This document shows, one piece after another, positions 1-6,160 of a stretch of 12,262 bases of DNA. The translations under genes and the position numbers were made by a program. This DNA is from Candidatus Woesearchaeota archaeon CG07_land_8_20_14_0_80_44_23 (GTDB lineage: Archaea; Nanobdellota; Nanobdellia; Woesearchaeales; 0-14-0-80-44-23): the NCBI GenBank assembly GCA_002779235.1, contig PEXD01000058.1, positions 648 through 12,909 of the forward strand. The letters are read 5' to 3'. The notes beneath the pieces were generated by a model. The model saw nothing but the letters and a program-made list of their open reading frames with translations. It ran no database searches and had not been told where the DNA came from. Position 1 is the stretch's first letter, and each line of letters starts with the position of its first letter.

Positions 1-58
1 AATCAGCAGCGAGCAGAATAAATATGAATATTGCCAAAAACAGATTTTTCTTGTTCAT
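1..58 (-). CDS. N-terminus of a secreted or membrane protein (partial, runs off the left edge)
   Basis: The complement opens with ATG at 56-58 and stays open for 19 codons to the window edge. The visible peptide begins MNKKNLFLAIFIFILLAAD: a short basic N-terminus followed by an uninterrupted hydrophobic stretch, as in a signal peptide or signal anchor. A good Shine-Dalgarno (GGGAGGATGA on the minus strand, about 60-73) sits upstream of the ATG. The gene diverges from the winged-helix regulator at 132, and the palindrome at 74-94 lies immediately upstream, so it may be that regulator's target. Nothing can be said about the mature protein. The start is well supported; that it is a real gene rests on the combination of SD, start and hydrophobic segment. 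Confidence 0.6.
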   Translation of the reverse strand, partial: MNKKNLFLAIFIFILLAAD

Positions 59-73
59 AAACTCATCCTCCCA

Positions 74-94
74 TGTTGGATATTATATCCAACA
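74..94. promoter_or_regulatory. Perfect 21-bp palindrome, candidate operator
   Basis: The arms TGTTGGATAT (74-83) and ATATCCAACA (85-94) are exact reverse complements around a single central T. The element lies between the divergent starts at 58 (minus) and 132 (plus). It is just upstream of the TATA-like stretch of the regulator gene and within the promoter or leader of the minus-strand gene. Its size and symmetry fit a dimeric winged-helix protein, the most obvious candidate being the product of 132-701. Binding is inference; the palindrome is seen directly. Confidence 0.65.
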
Positions 95-96
95 GC

Positions 97-110
97 AAAA
101 TATTAATACT
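97..110 (+). promoter_or_regulatory. TATA-like element for the winged-helix gene
   Basis: The AT-rich stretch AAAATATTAATACT is centred about 27 nt before the ATG at 132, the archaeal TATA-to-TSS distance, which implies a leaderless transcript. There is no Shine-Dalgarno before 132, in agreement. The same stretch read on the other strand could serve the minus-strand gene, with a start near 76 and a short leader containing its SD. Confidence 0.4.
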
Positions 111-131
111 ATTTATTCTTTTCGGTGCGCC

Positions 132-701
132 ATGGTAGGCAATATTCCCAATTACACAAAAGCAGACATTTTCAGATGCTTAGTGCTCGTATCTAAAAGT
201 GCCAGCAGGGAAAAAATTAAGGAAATTGCAGGATTGGGAGAAGGGAGCGTAAGGGCAATATTGGACATACTTAAGAACAAAAAACTGATATCCTCATCAA
301 AAAGGGGGCATTTTCTCACGGAAAAGGGTAAAGAACTGCTTAAAAGAATAAGCAAAACCGCAACTTTTTCAGAACAGATACAAACCAAAAAGCTATTTCC
401 CAAATACAAGAAGGTAGCCGTCCTGGTGAAGAAGCACAGGAAAATTAGAAGCATTGTGGCATTGAGGGACGTTGCAGTGAAAAACGGGGCAGAGGGGGCA
501 ATGCTGCTGGAATACAAGAACGGCTCGCTGAGCATGGGCTTTTCATCTAAGGAAAATCTGGATTTTTTAAGGCATCTTTTCAAATATGAAAAGGGGGACG
601 TGCTGATAATTGTTTTTGGAAAGAGCCTAAGAATTTGCGAGATAGCGGCAATCTCAATGCTTTCTGAGATTAACAATTCCCTGAAATTCTTGCTGGAGTG
701 A
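132..701 (+). CDS. Winged-helix transcriptional regulator, DUF4443-like
   Basis: A 189-residue protein. Residues about 10-73 form a winged helix: helix 1 (ADIFRCLVLVSK), helix 2 (REKIKEIAG), a recognition helix region (GEGSVRAILDILKNKKLI) and a wing ending GHFLTEKGKELL. This arrangement is typical of archaeal wHTH proteins that carry a C-terminal DUF4443 domain. Residues about 90-189 are an alpha/beta domain (VAVLVKKHR, IRDV-like segment, GAEGAMLLEYKNG) that fits that assignment from memory of the family. The reading frame stays open upstream to 24, but that extension crosses the palindrome and the divergent gene; ATG at 132 is preferred because of the TATA spacing. It is followed 63 bp later by rtcA, which has its own promoter. 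Likely a local regulator, possibly autoregulated through the 74-94 palindrome; the ligand is unknown. Confidence 0.72.
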   Translation: MVGNIPNYTKADIFRCLVLVSKSASREKIKEIAGLGEGSVRAILDILKNKKLISSSKRGHFLTEKGKELLKRISKTATFSEQIQTKKLFPKYKKVAVLVKKHRKIRSIVALRDVAVKNGAEGAMLLEYKNGSLSMGFSSKENLDFLRHLFKYEKGDVLIIVFGKSLRICEIAAISMLSEINNSLKFLLE

Positions 702-733
702 AAAACGCTTATTTTACATTAATAATCAAAACC

Positions 734-740
734 TTTTTAT
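734..740 (+). promoter_or_regulatory. TATA box of rtcA (leaderless)
   Basis: TTTTTAT, preceded by a purine/C-rich BRE-like AAAACC, is centred about 27 nt before the ATG at 765. There is no Shine-Dalgarno, so rtcA is predicted to be transcribed leaderless. The same AAACCTTTTT motif recurs in the promoter at 8158-8172. Confidence 0.55.
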
Positions 741-764
741 TCCTGCTTTTGATGCTTTCTTTTT

Positions 765-1859
765 ATGGAAGTCATAACCCTTGACGGCTCCCTGGGCGAG
801 GGCGGCGGGCAGATTCTGAGGACTGCGCTCTCATTTTCAATGCTCACAAAAAAGCCGTTCAGGATTGTCAATATAAGAAAAAACAGAACTGAGCCGGGGC
901 TTAAGGCGCAGCACCTCGCCGCAGTTGATTTTCTTGTGAAAAACAGCAGTTCAAAGGCAATTGGAGCAGAGATTGGCTCTTCTGAGCTCTCTTTTTTTCC
1001 AGGAGAGTGGAAGGGGATTTTAAGGAATTCTGATATCGGGACTGCCGGCTCAATAACTCTTTTCTTGCAGTCAGTCCTCCTGCCGTTGATGTTTTCAAAG
1101 AAATGCAGCTTCTCTGTGACAGGCGGCACAGATGTCGCCTGGTCAGTGCCAGCAAGCACATTCTCAGAAGCAGTGCTTCCGTTTTTCAGAAAATATGCAA
1201 AGATTGATTTCCGCCTGATAAAGCGCGGCTATTATCCAAAAGGGGGCGGGGTTGTGGAACTGTCAATCTTGCCCAAGATTCTGCTTTCCGACTTCTCAAG
1301 CTTTGAAGAATTCCTTGAAGAGGCAAGAAAACTTGGCAGGATAAAACTCTCAGAAAGGGGCTTGCTTGTTGCAATCCGAGGCGAGAGCCATGCATCAGCT
1401 GACCTTCAGGGCAAGAAGGTTGCAGAGCGCCAGGCATCTGCCGCTGCCCTGGAGCTAAAGGATGCAGGATGCCACGTTGAGATTTCAAGCTCCTACTCGC
1501 CTTCAGAAAGCACTGGTTCTGGAATTTCAGTTTATGCGCTTTACTCCCAGCCCGGCTCTTCAGAGTTTGATGTCAACCAGCCAATAATCCTGGCCTCTGA
1601 TGTGCTTGGCGAGCGGGGAAAGCCGGCTGAAAGGGTTGGCTTTCAGGCAAGCCAGAAGCTCATCTCAGAGCTCTCCTCGGGCTGCGCCTGCGATTCGCTC
1701 CTTGCAGACCAGCTCATCCCTCTGCTTGCGCTTTTCGGGGGAGAAATCAGGGCAGAAAGAATCAGCGAGCACCTGAAATCAAATGTGGCTGTTGCAGAGG
1801 CGTTTCTTGGAAAGCACTTTGAGATTGATGAAAAGGAAGGGATTGTAAGAGCGTTATAA
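765..1859 (+). CDS. rtcA: RNA 3'-terminal phosphate cyclase
   Basis: A 364-residue protein, close to the usual family length of about 340-360. It converts an RNA 3'-phosphate to a 2',3'-cyclic phosphate through ATP-dependent adenylylation of the enzyme. The N-terminus (LDGSLGEGGGQILRTALS) and the segment RTEPGLKAQH are family hallmarks. Residues 154-164, RGYYPKGGGVV, match the cyclase signature RG-x2-P-x-GGG-x-[LIV]. LADQLIPLLAL (313-323) and SEHLKSNVAVAE (334-345) match the C-terminal active-site region, where His336 aligns with the adenylylated histidine. All key elements are intact and no frameshift is seen. Eukaryotic Rcl1, a related non-catalytic paralogue, is excluded by the conserved histidine. 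No RtcB or other RNA-repair gene is visible nearby. Confidence 0.95.
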   Translation: MEVITLDGSLGEGGGQILRTALSFSMLTKKPFRIVNIRKNRTEPGLKAQHLAAVDFLVKNSSSKAIGAEIGSSELSFFPGEWKGILRNSDIGTAGSITLFLQSVLLPLMFSKKCSFSVTGGTDVAWSVPASTFSEAVLPFFRKYAKIDFRLIKRGYYPKGGGVVELSILPKILLSDFSSFEEFLEEARKLGRIKLSERGLLVAIRGESHASADLQGKKVAERQASAAALELKDAGCHVEISSSYSPSESTGSGISVYALYSQPGSSEFDVNQPIILASDVLGERGKPAERVGFQASQKLISELSSGCACDSLLADQLIPLLALFGGEIRAERISEHLKSNVAVAEAFLGKHFEIDEKEGIVRAL

Positions 1860-1897
1860 GTTTGTCACTTGCAGAATACGAATCCAATTTTTAAGTG

Positions 1898-1912
1898 AAA
1901 AATTATTTAAAC
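1898..1912 (+). promoter_or_regulatory. TATA-like element and SD for the membrane coiled-coil gene
   Basis: AAAATTATTTAAACC at 1898-1912 is centred about 27 nt before a predicted start near 1933. The short leader carries GGGGTG (1936-1941), 5 nt before the ATG at 1947, a reasonable Shine-Dalgarno that decides this start. Confidence 0.4.
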
Positions 1913-1946
1913 CGCATATATATGTATTCGGTTTTGGGGTGTTTTT

Positions 1947-3005
1947 ATGAGCGATGAAGAAAAAATAGAAGGAGAAAAACTACAAGAAAGAAGCTTTCTT
2001 GAGCATCTTTGTTATAAATATTTCAAAGAGGATAATGAAAAACAAAAACTCTACTATGCATTGGGCAGGTTTGTTCCCCTGAAGATTCCGGTGAATCCTA
2101 AAAATCCAGATAAACCTGCAGACTATGACTACATTCTGCATGATTATTTTAAAGCTGGTATGCCGCAGGCTGCAAATTATGAGCGTGCTGCGCTTGTAGC
2201 GCTTTTGAATGAAGATTATGAAAAAGTCGATGAGTTTTTTTCTGAGATAAAGAAGTCAAATGTGTCTGAAAATAAGCTGCTTAAGATATATTCTCCGATT
2301 TTTGATAACAAAGAAAAGATTCACGAACTTTTAAAACAATACTACGCAGAACTAAGCACAATGGAACCAAAATTTGATGCAAAAAGCGGCAATCAGGGAA
2401 AATCCGCCGGTGTTACATCAGCACAGGAGCGCCACTCTTTGGGAAAGGGCCCAAAGATAGCAATCTCTGCACTGGCAGCGCTAACAATCTTTGCTGCAGG
2501 TGCTACTCTTTACTATGCAGGCAATGCGAACATCTTCAGGGTGCAGAACACCTCATTGGAAGAGCAGGTTGCAAAGCAGGAGGAAGAAATCTCAAATTAT
2601 CAGACGCAGATAACTTCTCTTGAGGAACAGCTTGCCTCAAAGCCAAGCACAACATCACCTGTTGTTTATATGAGGGAAGTGCTTACTGGCAATGAAACTA
2701 TTACTGATGAGGTTGCCAGTTATCTAAGCGGTATAAAGGGTTTGAATTATGGCAGTTTGGGTTTTGCTGGCAGGATAAATCTTATAGCTGATTACTGCAA
2801 GACAATCTATGATGTTATGGGCATACCAAGGGAGCAGGCCTCGCAAAAAACCAGGCAGCTGCCTGACAACTACCAGTTCTACATGCCGACTGCGAAGGTT
2901 GAGACAGAAAACGGAAAGTGGCGCCTGAAAGGAACTTATGTTAGGAAGGCTGACGACAAGCTTGTCAATTTTGAGCTGAAACAGGAGAAATACATGGACC
3001 CATAA
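1947..3005 (+). CDS. Single-pass membrane protein with coiled coil, unknown function
   Basis: I do not recognise this 352-residue protein. Residues 1-168 are hydrophilic, charged and probably helical (ERAALVALLNEDYEKVDEFF suggests a tetratricopeptide-like helical pair). Residues about 170-192 (IAISALAALTIFAAGATLYY) form one transmembrane helix with Lys/Arg on its N-terminal side, predicting a cytoplasmic N-domain and an external C-domain. A coiled coil follows directly (about 199-232, heptads such as SLEEQVAKQEEEISNYQTQI), then a roughly 115-residue external domain ending at KYMDP. It has its own promoter and SD, and its stop lies only 7 bp from the stop of the convergent DUF460 gene. The topology suggests a surface-anchored oligomer; no enzyme motif is visible. 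Confidence 0.75.
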   Translation: MSDEEKIEGEKLQERSFLEHLCYKYFKEDNEKQKLYYALGRFVPLKIPVNPKNPDKPADYDYILHDYFKAGMPQAANYERAALVALLNEDYEKVDEFFSEIKKSNVSENKLLKIYSPIFDNKEKIHELLKQYYAELSTMEPKFDAKSGNQGKSAGVTSAQERHSLGKGPKIAISALAALTIFAAGATLYYAGNANIFRVQNTSLEEQVAKQEEEISNYQTQITSLEEQLASKPSTTSPVVYMREVLTGNETITDEVASYLSGIKGLNYGSLGFAGRINLIADYCKTIYDVMGIPREQASQKTRQLPDNYQFYMPTAKVETENGKWRLKGTYVRKADDKLVNFELKQEKYMDP

Positions 3006-3012
3006 ACAAATC

Positions 3013-4200
3013 TTATTTTTCCCTTTCTTTCCTATATTCCTCAACTATCCTCTGGAAAACCTGCCCTTTTTCCTTTTCCCTCCTTATCTCATCAGGGCAT
3101 GCCAGCATAAAACTGCCAAAGTCCTCAAGCCTTATTTTTGATGCGTCTATAAAAAAGAATTTTTTTGCTATCTCCTGCCCTGGCTTTTCAGGGCTTATTA
3201 CTGCATAAATCTTATCCTTAAGAAATTCAACTGTTTTCTCGCTAAAGATGTTTGGGTTTCTGACAAATATTGTCTCCCCGGGAATTATCCTTAATGCCCT
3301 GATTTTTTTCTCCTCCCAGCCAAGGTTTTCCAGCTTTTTCACAAGCTGCTTTTCCGAAAGCGAAAACAGCGCCTTTGAAATCTTTTCTTTTTCCTCTTTT
3401 AATTTTCTTATCTCATCATCCTTCTCTGCGAGCATTTTTGAGAACACAATCATCCTCTGCTCTTTCTGGGAAAGCCTTTTCATTATTTTGGATTCCATAA
3501 GTTCATTCTCTCTTGCCTTTCCGCGGCTCTGCTCCCCTATTCTCTGCGAAAGCCAGAGAATCCTCTTTTTCAGATTAATGTTCTGATTCAGGAGAAGCCT
3601 GTTTTCCTCTCTCAGCCGCCTTAAATCCTCAGCCATTCTTCCATTATCCTCATGCTTTTTTTCATCAGGAACAGTGCCAGCAGAGATTTTTTTCTCATGC
3701 GCACTTATGAATTTGCTCTCTTTGCACTTTATCTCTCTGAAGATTGCTGATTTTATGTTCTCCCCTGAAACTATGACATTCTGCTCCACACGCGCAACTG
3801 CCTCCTCATCAAGGAATGGGCCTTCCTCTGCGATGAAACGCCTGATTTTTGATACGAGCGGGCCAATCTCCCTGATTGCATAGAGCGCTGCAGCAGCCGA
3901 GTCCTTCTCATGAGAGTTCTCGCAGGAACAGCCCTGCAGAATCTCCCTTTTCTCATCTATTGTCAAGTCCTCTTTTGGGGAGAATATCCTTGCGCCCCTT
4001 GCAGCTGCAAATTTCTTTATGAGCTCAGGGATGCTTTTCTTGTCTGTGGCAGCACCTATTACATCGAACTCACTTGTCTCTTTTAAGAGTTCTGAGAAGG
4101 GCATCTCGCGCCTTGATTCCATCTTTACAATCTTTCCCAACAGGTCAAGCGCAGCATATGCTGTTGTAGTCCCTGGGTCTATCCCGATTATGACATTCAT
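3013..4200 (-). CDS. DUF460 family protein, RuvC/RNase H-like domain plus coiled coil
   Basis: A 395-residue protein. The N-terminus MNVIIGIDPGTTTAYAALD is the first strand of an RNase H/RuvC-like fold with Asp8 in the DPGTT motif. VIGAATDKK (48-55) and HEKDSAAAALYA (97-108, Asp100) fit the later acidic motifs, and CSCENSHEKD precedes the last. Residues about 185-285 are a long charged coiled coil, followed by a C-terminal globular part (290-395, with ALRIIPGETIFVRNP and VISPEKPGQE). This matches the archaeal DUF460 family, whose biochemical activity I do not know to be established. Members I remember are often longer, with an extra N-terminal region missing here, so this is a short form. A TATA element 27 nt upstream of the ATG predicts leaderless transcription. 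The lipoprotein gene upstream ends 37 bp before this start. Confidence 0.8.
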   Translation of the reverse strand: MNVIIGIDPGTTTAYAALDLLGKIVKMESRREMPFSELLKETSEFDVIGAATDKKSIPELIKKFAAARGARIFSPKEDLTIDEKREILQGCSCENSHEKDSAAAALYAIREIGPLVSKIRRFIAEEGPFLDEEAVARVEQNVIVSGENIKSAIFREIKCKESKFISAHEKKISAGTVPDEKKHEDNGRMAEDLRRLREENRLLLNQNINLKKRILWLSQRIGEQSRGKARENELMESKIMKRLSQKEQRMIVFSKMLAEKDDEIRKLKEEKEKISKALFSLSEKQLVKKLENLGWEEKKIRALRIIPGETIFVRNPNIFSEKTVEFLKDKIYAVISPEKPGQEIAKKFFFIDASKIRLEDFGSFMLACPDEIRREKEKGQVFQRIVEEYRKEREK

Positions 4201-4221
4201 CGCTGCAAAAAAAGAGATGAA

Positions 4222-4234
4222 GATATAAATAATT
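4222..4234 (-). promoter_or_regulatory. TATA box of the DUF460 gene (leaderless)
   Basis: The minus strand reads AATTATTTATAT here, centred 27 nt upstream of the ATG at 4200, with no Shine-Dalgarno in between. It lies in the 37-bp gap after the lipoprotein stop, so the DUF460 gene can be transcribed on its own. Confidence 0.5.
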
Positions 4235-4237
4235 TGC

Positions 4238-4936
4238 TTATCTCTTGCTCCAGATGTAGAATCCCATATTCTCAGGTATTATTATCAGGTTCTGGCTTGG
4301 AACAGATGAAATGTGCTCCCTCATATCATAAAGCCCATAAATCTCATATCCGTCTTTCTGCCCTATTATTTCAATCCTTGACTTGTCATAGTCAGAAATT
4401 TCTGGAAATTGCTCACAAATCACAGGGTAGTATCTATCGCCATTCCAGACAATGTCCTTTTCAGGAGTTGTCTTATCAAAGTCGTGGAGATCAAAGTAGT
4501 GGTTCTCAATTATATGACTCATTGTTATGTAGTTCCAGTCCGCTTCAGCCATTATGCCTTTTTCAGGATCGCTCCAAATGCCCCAGTAATTGCTGTCCCT
4601 TGCATAAACCACTTTGTAGCCAGAGCCGTCAAGGGGCTTTTCATCTATTATCATTTCCAGCCTGTGGAATTCCGGAGCCCTGGGTCTTGCCCTGCTGGTA
4701 TCGTCTAATGGATGGTAGGGCTGCCCTGTTGCAAATTCAGCATAAACCTTGATATAATTCCTTGGAAAATTTTCTGTTTCTGTTATCTTTAGCTGGACAT
4801 AGCTTTTTTTTACGTCAGTGTTTTGCAGGAATGCTCTAACCTGCGATTCAAGCGATACGCTTCGCTTTAAAGAGCATCCTGAGGCAGCAACTGTCAGCGC
4901 AGCAAGCGCAGATAAAAGAAGTTTTTTTCCTTTCAT
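4238..4936 (-). CDS. Putative membrane lipoprotein, unknown function
   Basis: A 232-residue protein starting MKGKKLLLSALAALTVAAS and then Gly-Cys: a basic start, a hydrophobic core and a lipobox-like ASGC, with Cys21 as the likely lipid-modified residue (the -3 position is Ala rather than Leu/Val, so the box is imperfect). The mature part is hydrophilic and rich in aromatic residues (YWGIWSDPEKG, VWNGDRYYPVICEQFPE); I recognise no domain. The start at 4936 is favoured over an upstream in-frame codon at 4963 because GAGGGGA lies about 6 nt before it and because the signal peptide then begins at the Met. A TATA-like stretch at 4984-4996 predicts a roughly 27-nt leader. Probably an outer-surface protein. 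Confidence 0.72.
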   Translation of the reverse strand: MKGKKLLLSALAALTVAASGCSLKRSVSLESQVRAFLQNTDVKKSYVQLKITETENFPRNYIKVYAEFATGQPYHPLDDTSRARPRAPEFHRLEMIIDEKPLDGSGYKVVYARDSNYWGIWSDPEKGIMAEADWNYITMSHIIENHYFDLHDFDKTTPEKDIVWNGDRYYPVICEQFPEISDYDKSRIEIIGQKDGYEIYGLYDMREHISSVPSQNLIIIPENMGFYIWSKR

Positions 4937-4963
4937 ATTCAATCCCCTCACTAGTTTATGCAA

Positions 4964-5207
4964 ATGAGCTATAAGGGGAACCAGATTATTAATTTTGTGT
5001 TTGTTCCTTAAAGAAGCCGATTTTTATAGAGTAAATGCAGAAGGAAATACTGGAATAAAAAATAAAAAAAATTCCAATTCTAATCTAAGTTATAGCCCAT
5101 TAAGGTATATAGAGGTACTTGAATATAATATTTTTCTATAAAATGATAGTTCTGTTTTAAAAAATAAGGATTATTGTGCCTTAGAATAGTTCAATAATGT
5201 TCAGAAA
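4964..5207. other. AT-rich intergenic spacer
   Basis: This 244-bp spacer between two minus-strand genes holds the probable lipoprotein promoter (TATA-like GATTATTAATTTT at 4984-4996, read on the minus strand). It also holds an A-rich tract flanked by TGGAAT and ATTCCA (about 5050-5075), which could form a weak stem and act as a terminator for the upstream gene ending at 5208. I see no credible small coding region or RNA gene. Confidence 0.4.
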
Positions 5208-6101
5208 TCATTTTTTTAGTGAAATAATGTTTTTTTTGCCTCTTTTCTGCTTATAAATGATTTTCCTTTCTTCTAATTCAGAAAGAAGGCCACTTAAGCT
5301 GGATTTGGGAATGTTCATTATTACCTTTAATGTGCCCTGCTCGCAGCTTCCACCGCGCTGTTTTATTATATTTATTATCTGCTCCTCATTTTCCTTAAGA
5401 TGCTCTTCTATTCTTTCAACTTGTTCTATTATTACCTTGGGCTTTTTCTTCCTTTCATATATGTAAAAGCCAACTCCGCCTGCCATAAGTATGAGAACTG
5501 ATGCTAGAATTATTATTGCAACTGGAAATTTCTGTTTCAGGAGCATGAGCAGTGAGAATGTGTCATTGGCTTCAAGGTCTGAGAGGTGCCAGGTGAATAC
5601 CATCGACTGCCCGTCGCTTTCCACGCTGGAGGGCATGGGATAAACAGAGCCTGTTTCAAATGTTTCACCTCTCACAGGATTCTGCAGGGTGTATCCCTCA
5701 GGAAGAGTTACCTTGACATCCATTGATGTTGTTGGATAAAACGTCTTTATTGTCACAAAGAATGCCGAACTCTTCATAAAGTCCCTTGTGGAATACTGCA
5801 ATGTTATATCCTTCGCAATGTTCTTTATCCTGAGCTTCTTTTCCGCTTCATCTGCATAGATTATCCTTCTTGGTATCCCATCTATTGTCAGGCTTACGTC
5901 AAATGCATCGTTCGGAAGGTCGAGCCCTACATCTATCATTGTGCTTTCCTTCATTGAGAAGTAACCTGTGACAACTGTCTTGCTTTTCTGCACATCAAAC
6001 TGGTAATTTGCAGATGCAATTTCCTGCGCTGAGGCAGATGCTGCCAGCAGTATAAATGCTAGGAACAGCATGGCTATTGCTGCACTGCTTGTAATTCTCA
6101 T
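5208..6101 (-). CDS. Membrane-anchored protein with external beta domain and cytoplasmic winged helix
   Basis: A 297-residue protein. Residues 1-25 are a signal peptide (ALLAASASA|QE-type cleavage site after Ala25). Residues about 26-190 form an external, beta-rich domain (alternating hydrophobic strands such as KSKTVVTGYFSMKES and DVKVTLPEGYTL). A transmembrane helix spans about 192-215 (FPVAIIILASVLILMAGGVG), followed by a basic stop-transfer ERKKKPK, so the C-terminus is cytoplasmic. Residues about 235-297 resemble a winged helix (EEQIINIIKQRGG, KVIMNIPKSSLSGLLSELEE, RKIIYKQKRGKKNIISL). Archaea have many such membrane-bound HTH proteins that could couple an external signal to transcription; the specific role is inference. 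ATG at 6101 is chosen; an in-frame GTG at 6110 fits a leaderless start from the TATA at 6134-6140 and would add three residues. Confidence 0.75.
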   Translation of the reverse strand: MRITSSAAIAMLFLAFILLAASASAQEIASANYQFDVQKSKTVVTGYFSMKESTMIDVGLDLPNDAFDVSLTIDGIPRRIIYADEAEKKLRIKNIAKDITLQYSTRDFMKSSAFFVTIKTFYPTTSMDVKVTLPEGYTLQNPVRGETFETGSVYPMPSSVESDGQSMVFTWHLSDLEANDTFSLLMLLKQKFPVAIIILASVLILMAGGVGFYIYERKKKPKVIIEQVERIEEHLKENEEQIINIIKQRGGSCEQGTLKVIMNIPKSSLSGLLSELEERKIIYKQKRGKKNIISLKK

Positions 6102-6133
6102 TCCACCCACACCATGGCTAAATTATTATTGGT

Positions 6134-6140
6134 TAATAAA
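6134..6140 (-). promoter_or_regulatory. TATA box of the membrane-anchored HTH gene
   Basis: The minus strand reads AAAGATTTATTAACC around this site. The TATA centre is 27 nt before 6110, so transcription should begin at or just before the start codon. Confidence 0.45.
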
Positions 6141-6160
6141 TCTTTCCAAGAAAAAATGAT

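Noticed and set aside
152..676. Minus-strand open frame of 174 codons opposite the winged-helix gene
   Set aside because: The composition is that of an antisense shadow, and the plus-strand product has a recognisable HTH.
737..1488. Minus-strand open frames opposite rtcA
   Set aside because: rtcA is certain from its motifs; the antisense frames overlap one another and show no start signals.
1911..1932. Imperfect palindrome ACCG...CGGT around an alternating AT stretch before the 1947 gene
   Set aside because: Only four terminal pairs match cleanly; the centre is ordinary AT-rich promoter sequence.
2463..4936. Shared hydrophobic string SALAALT in the 1947 gene's membrane helix and the lipoprotein signal peptide
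   Set aside because: The identity is seven residues of low-complexity hydrophobic sequence, with no similarity outside it; convergence or chance is enough.
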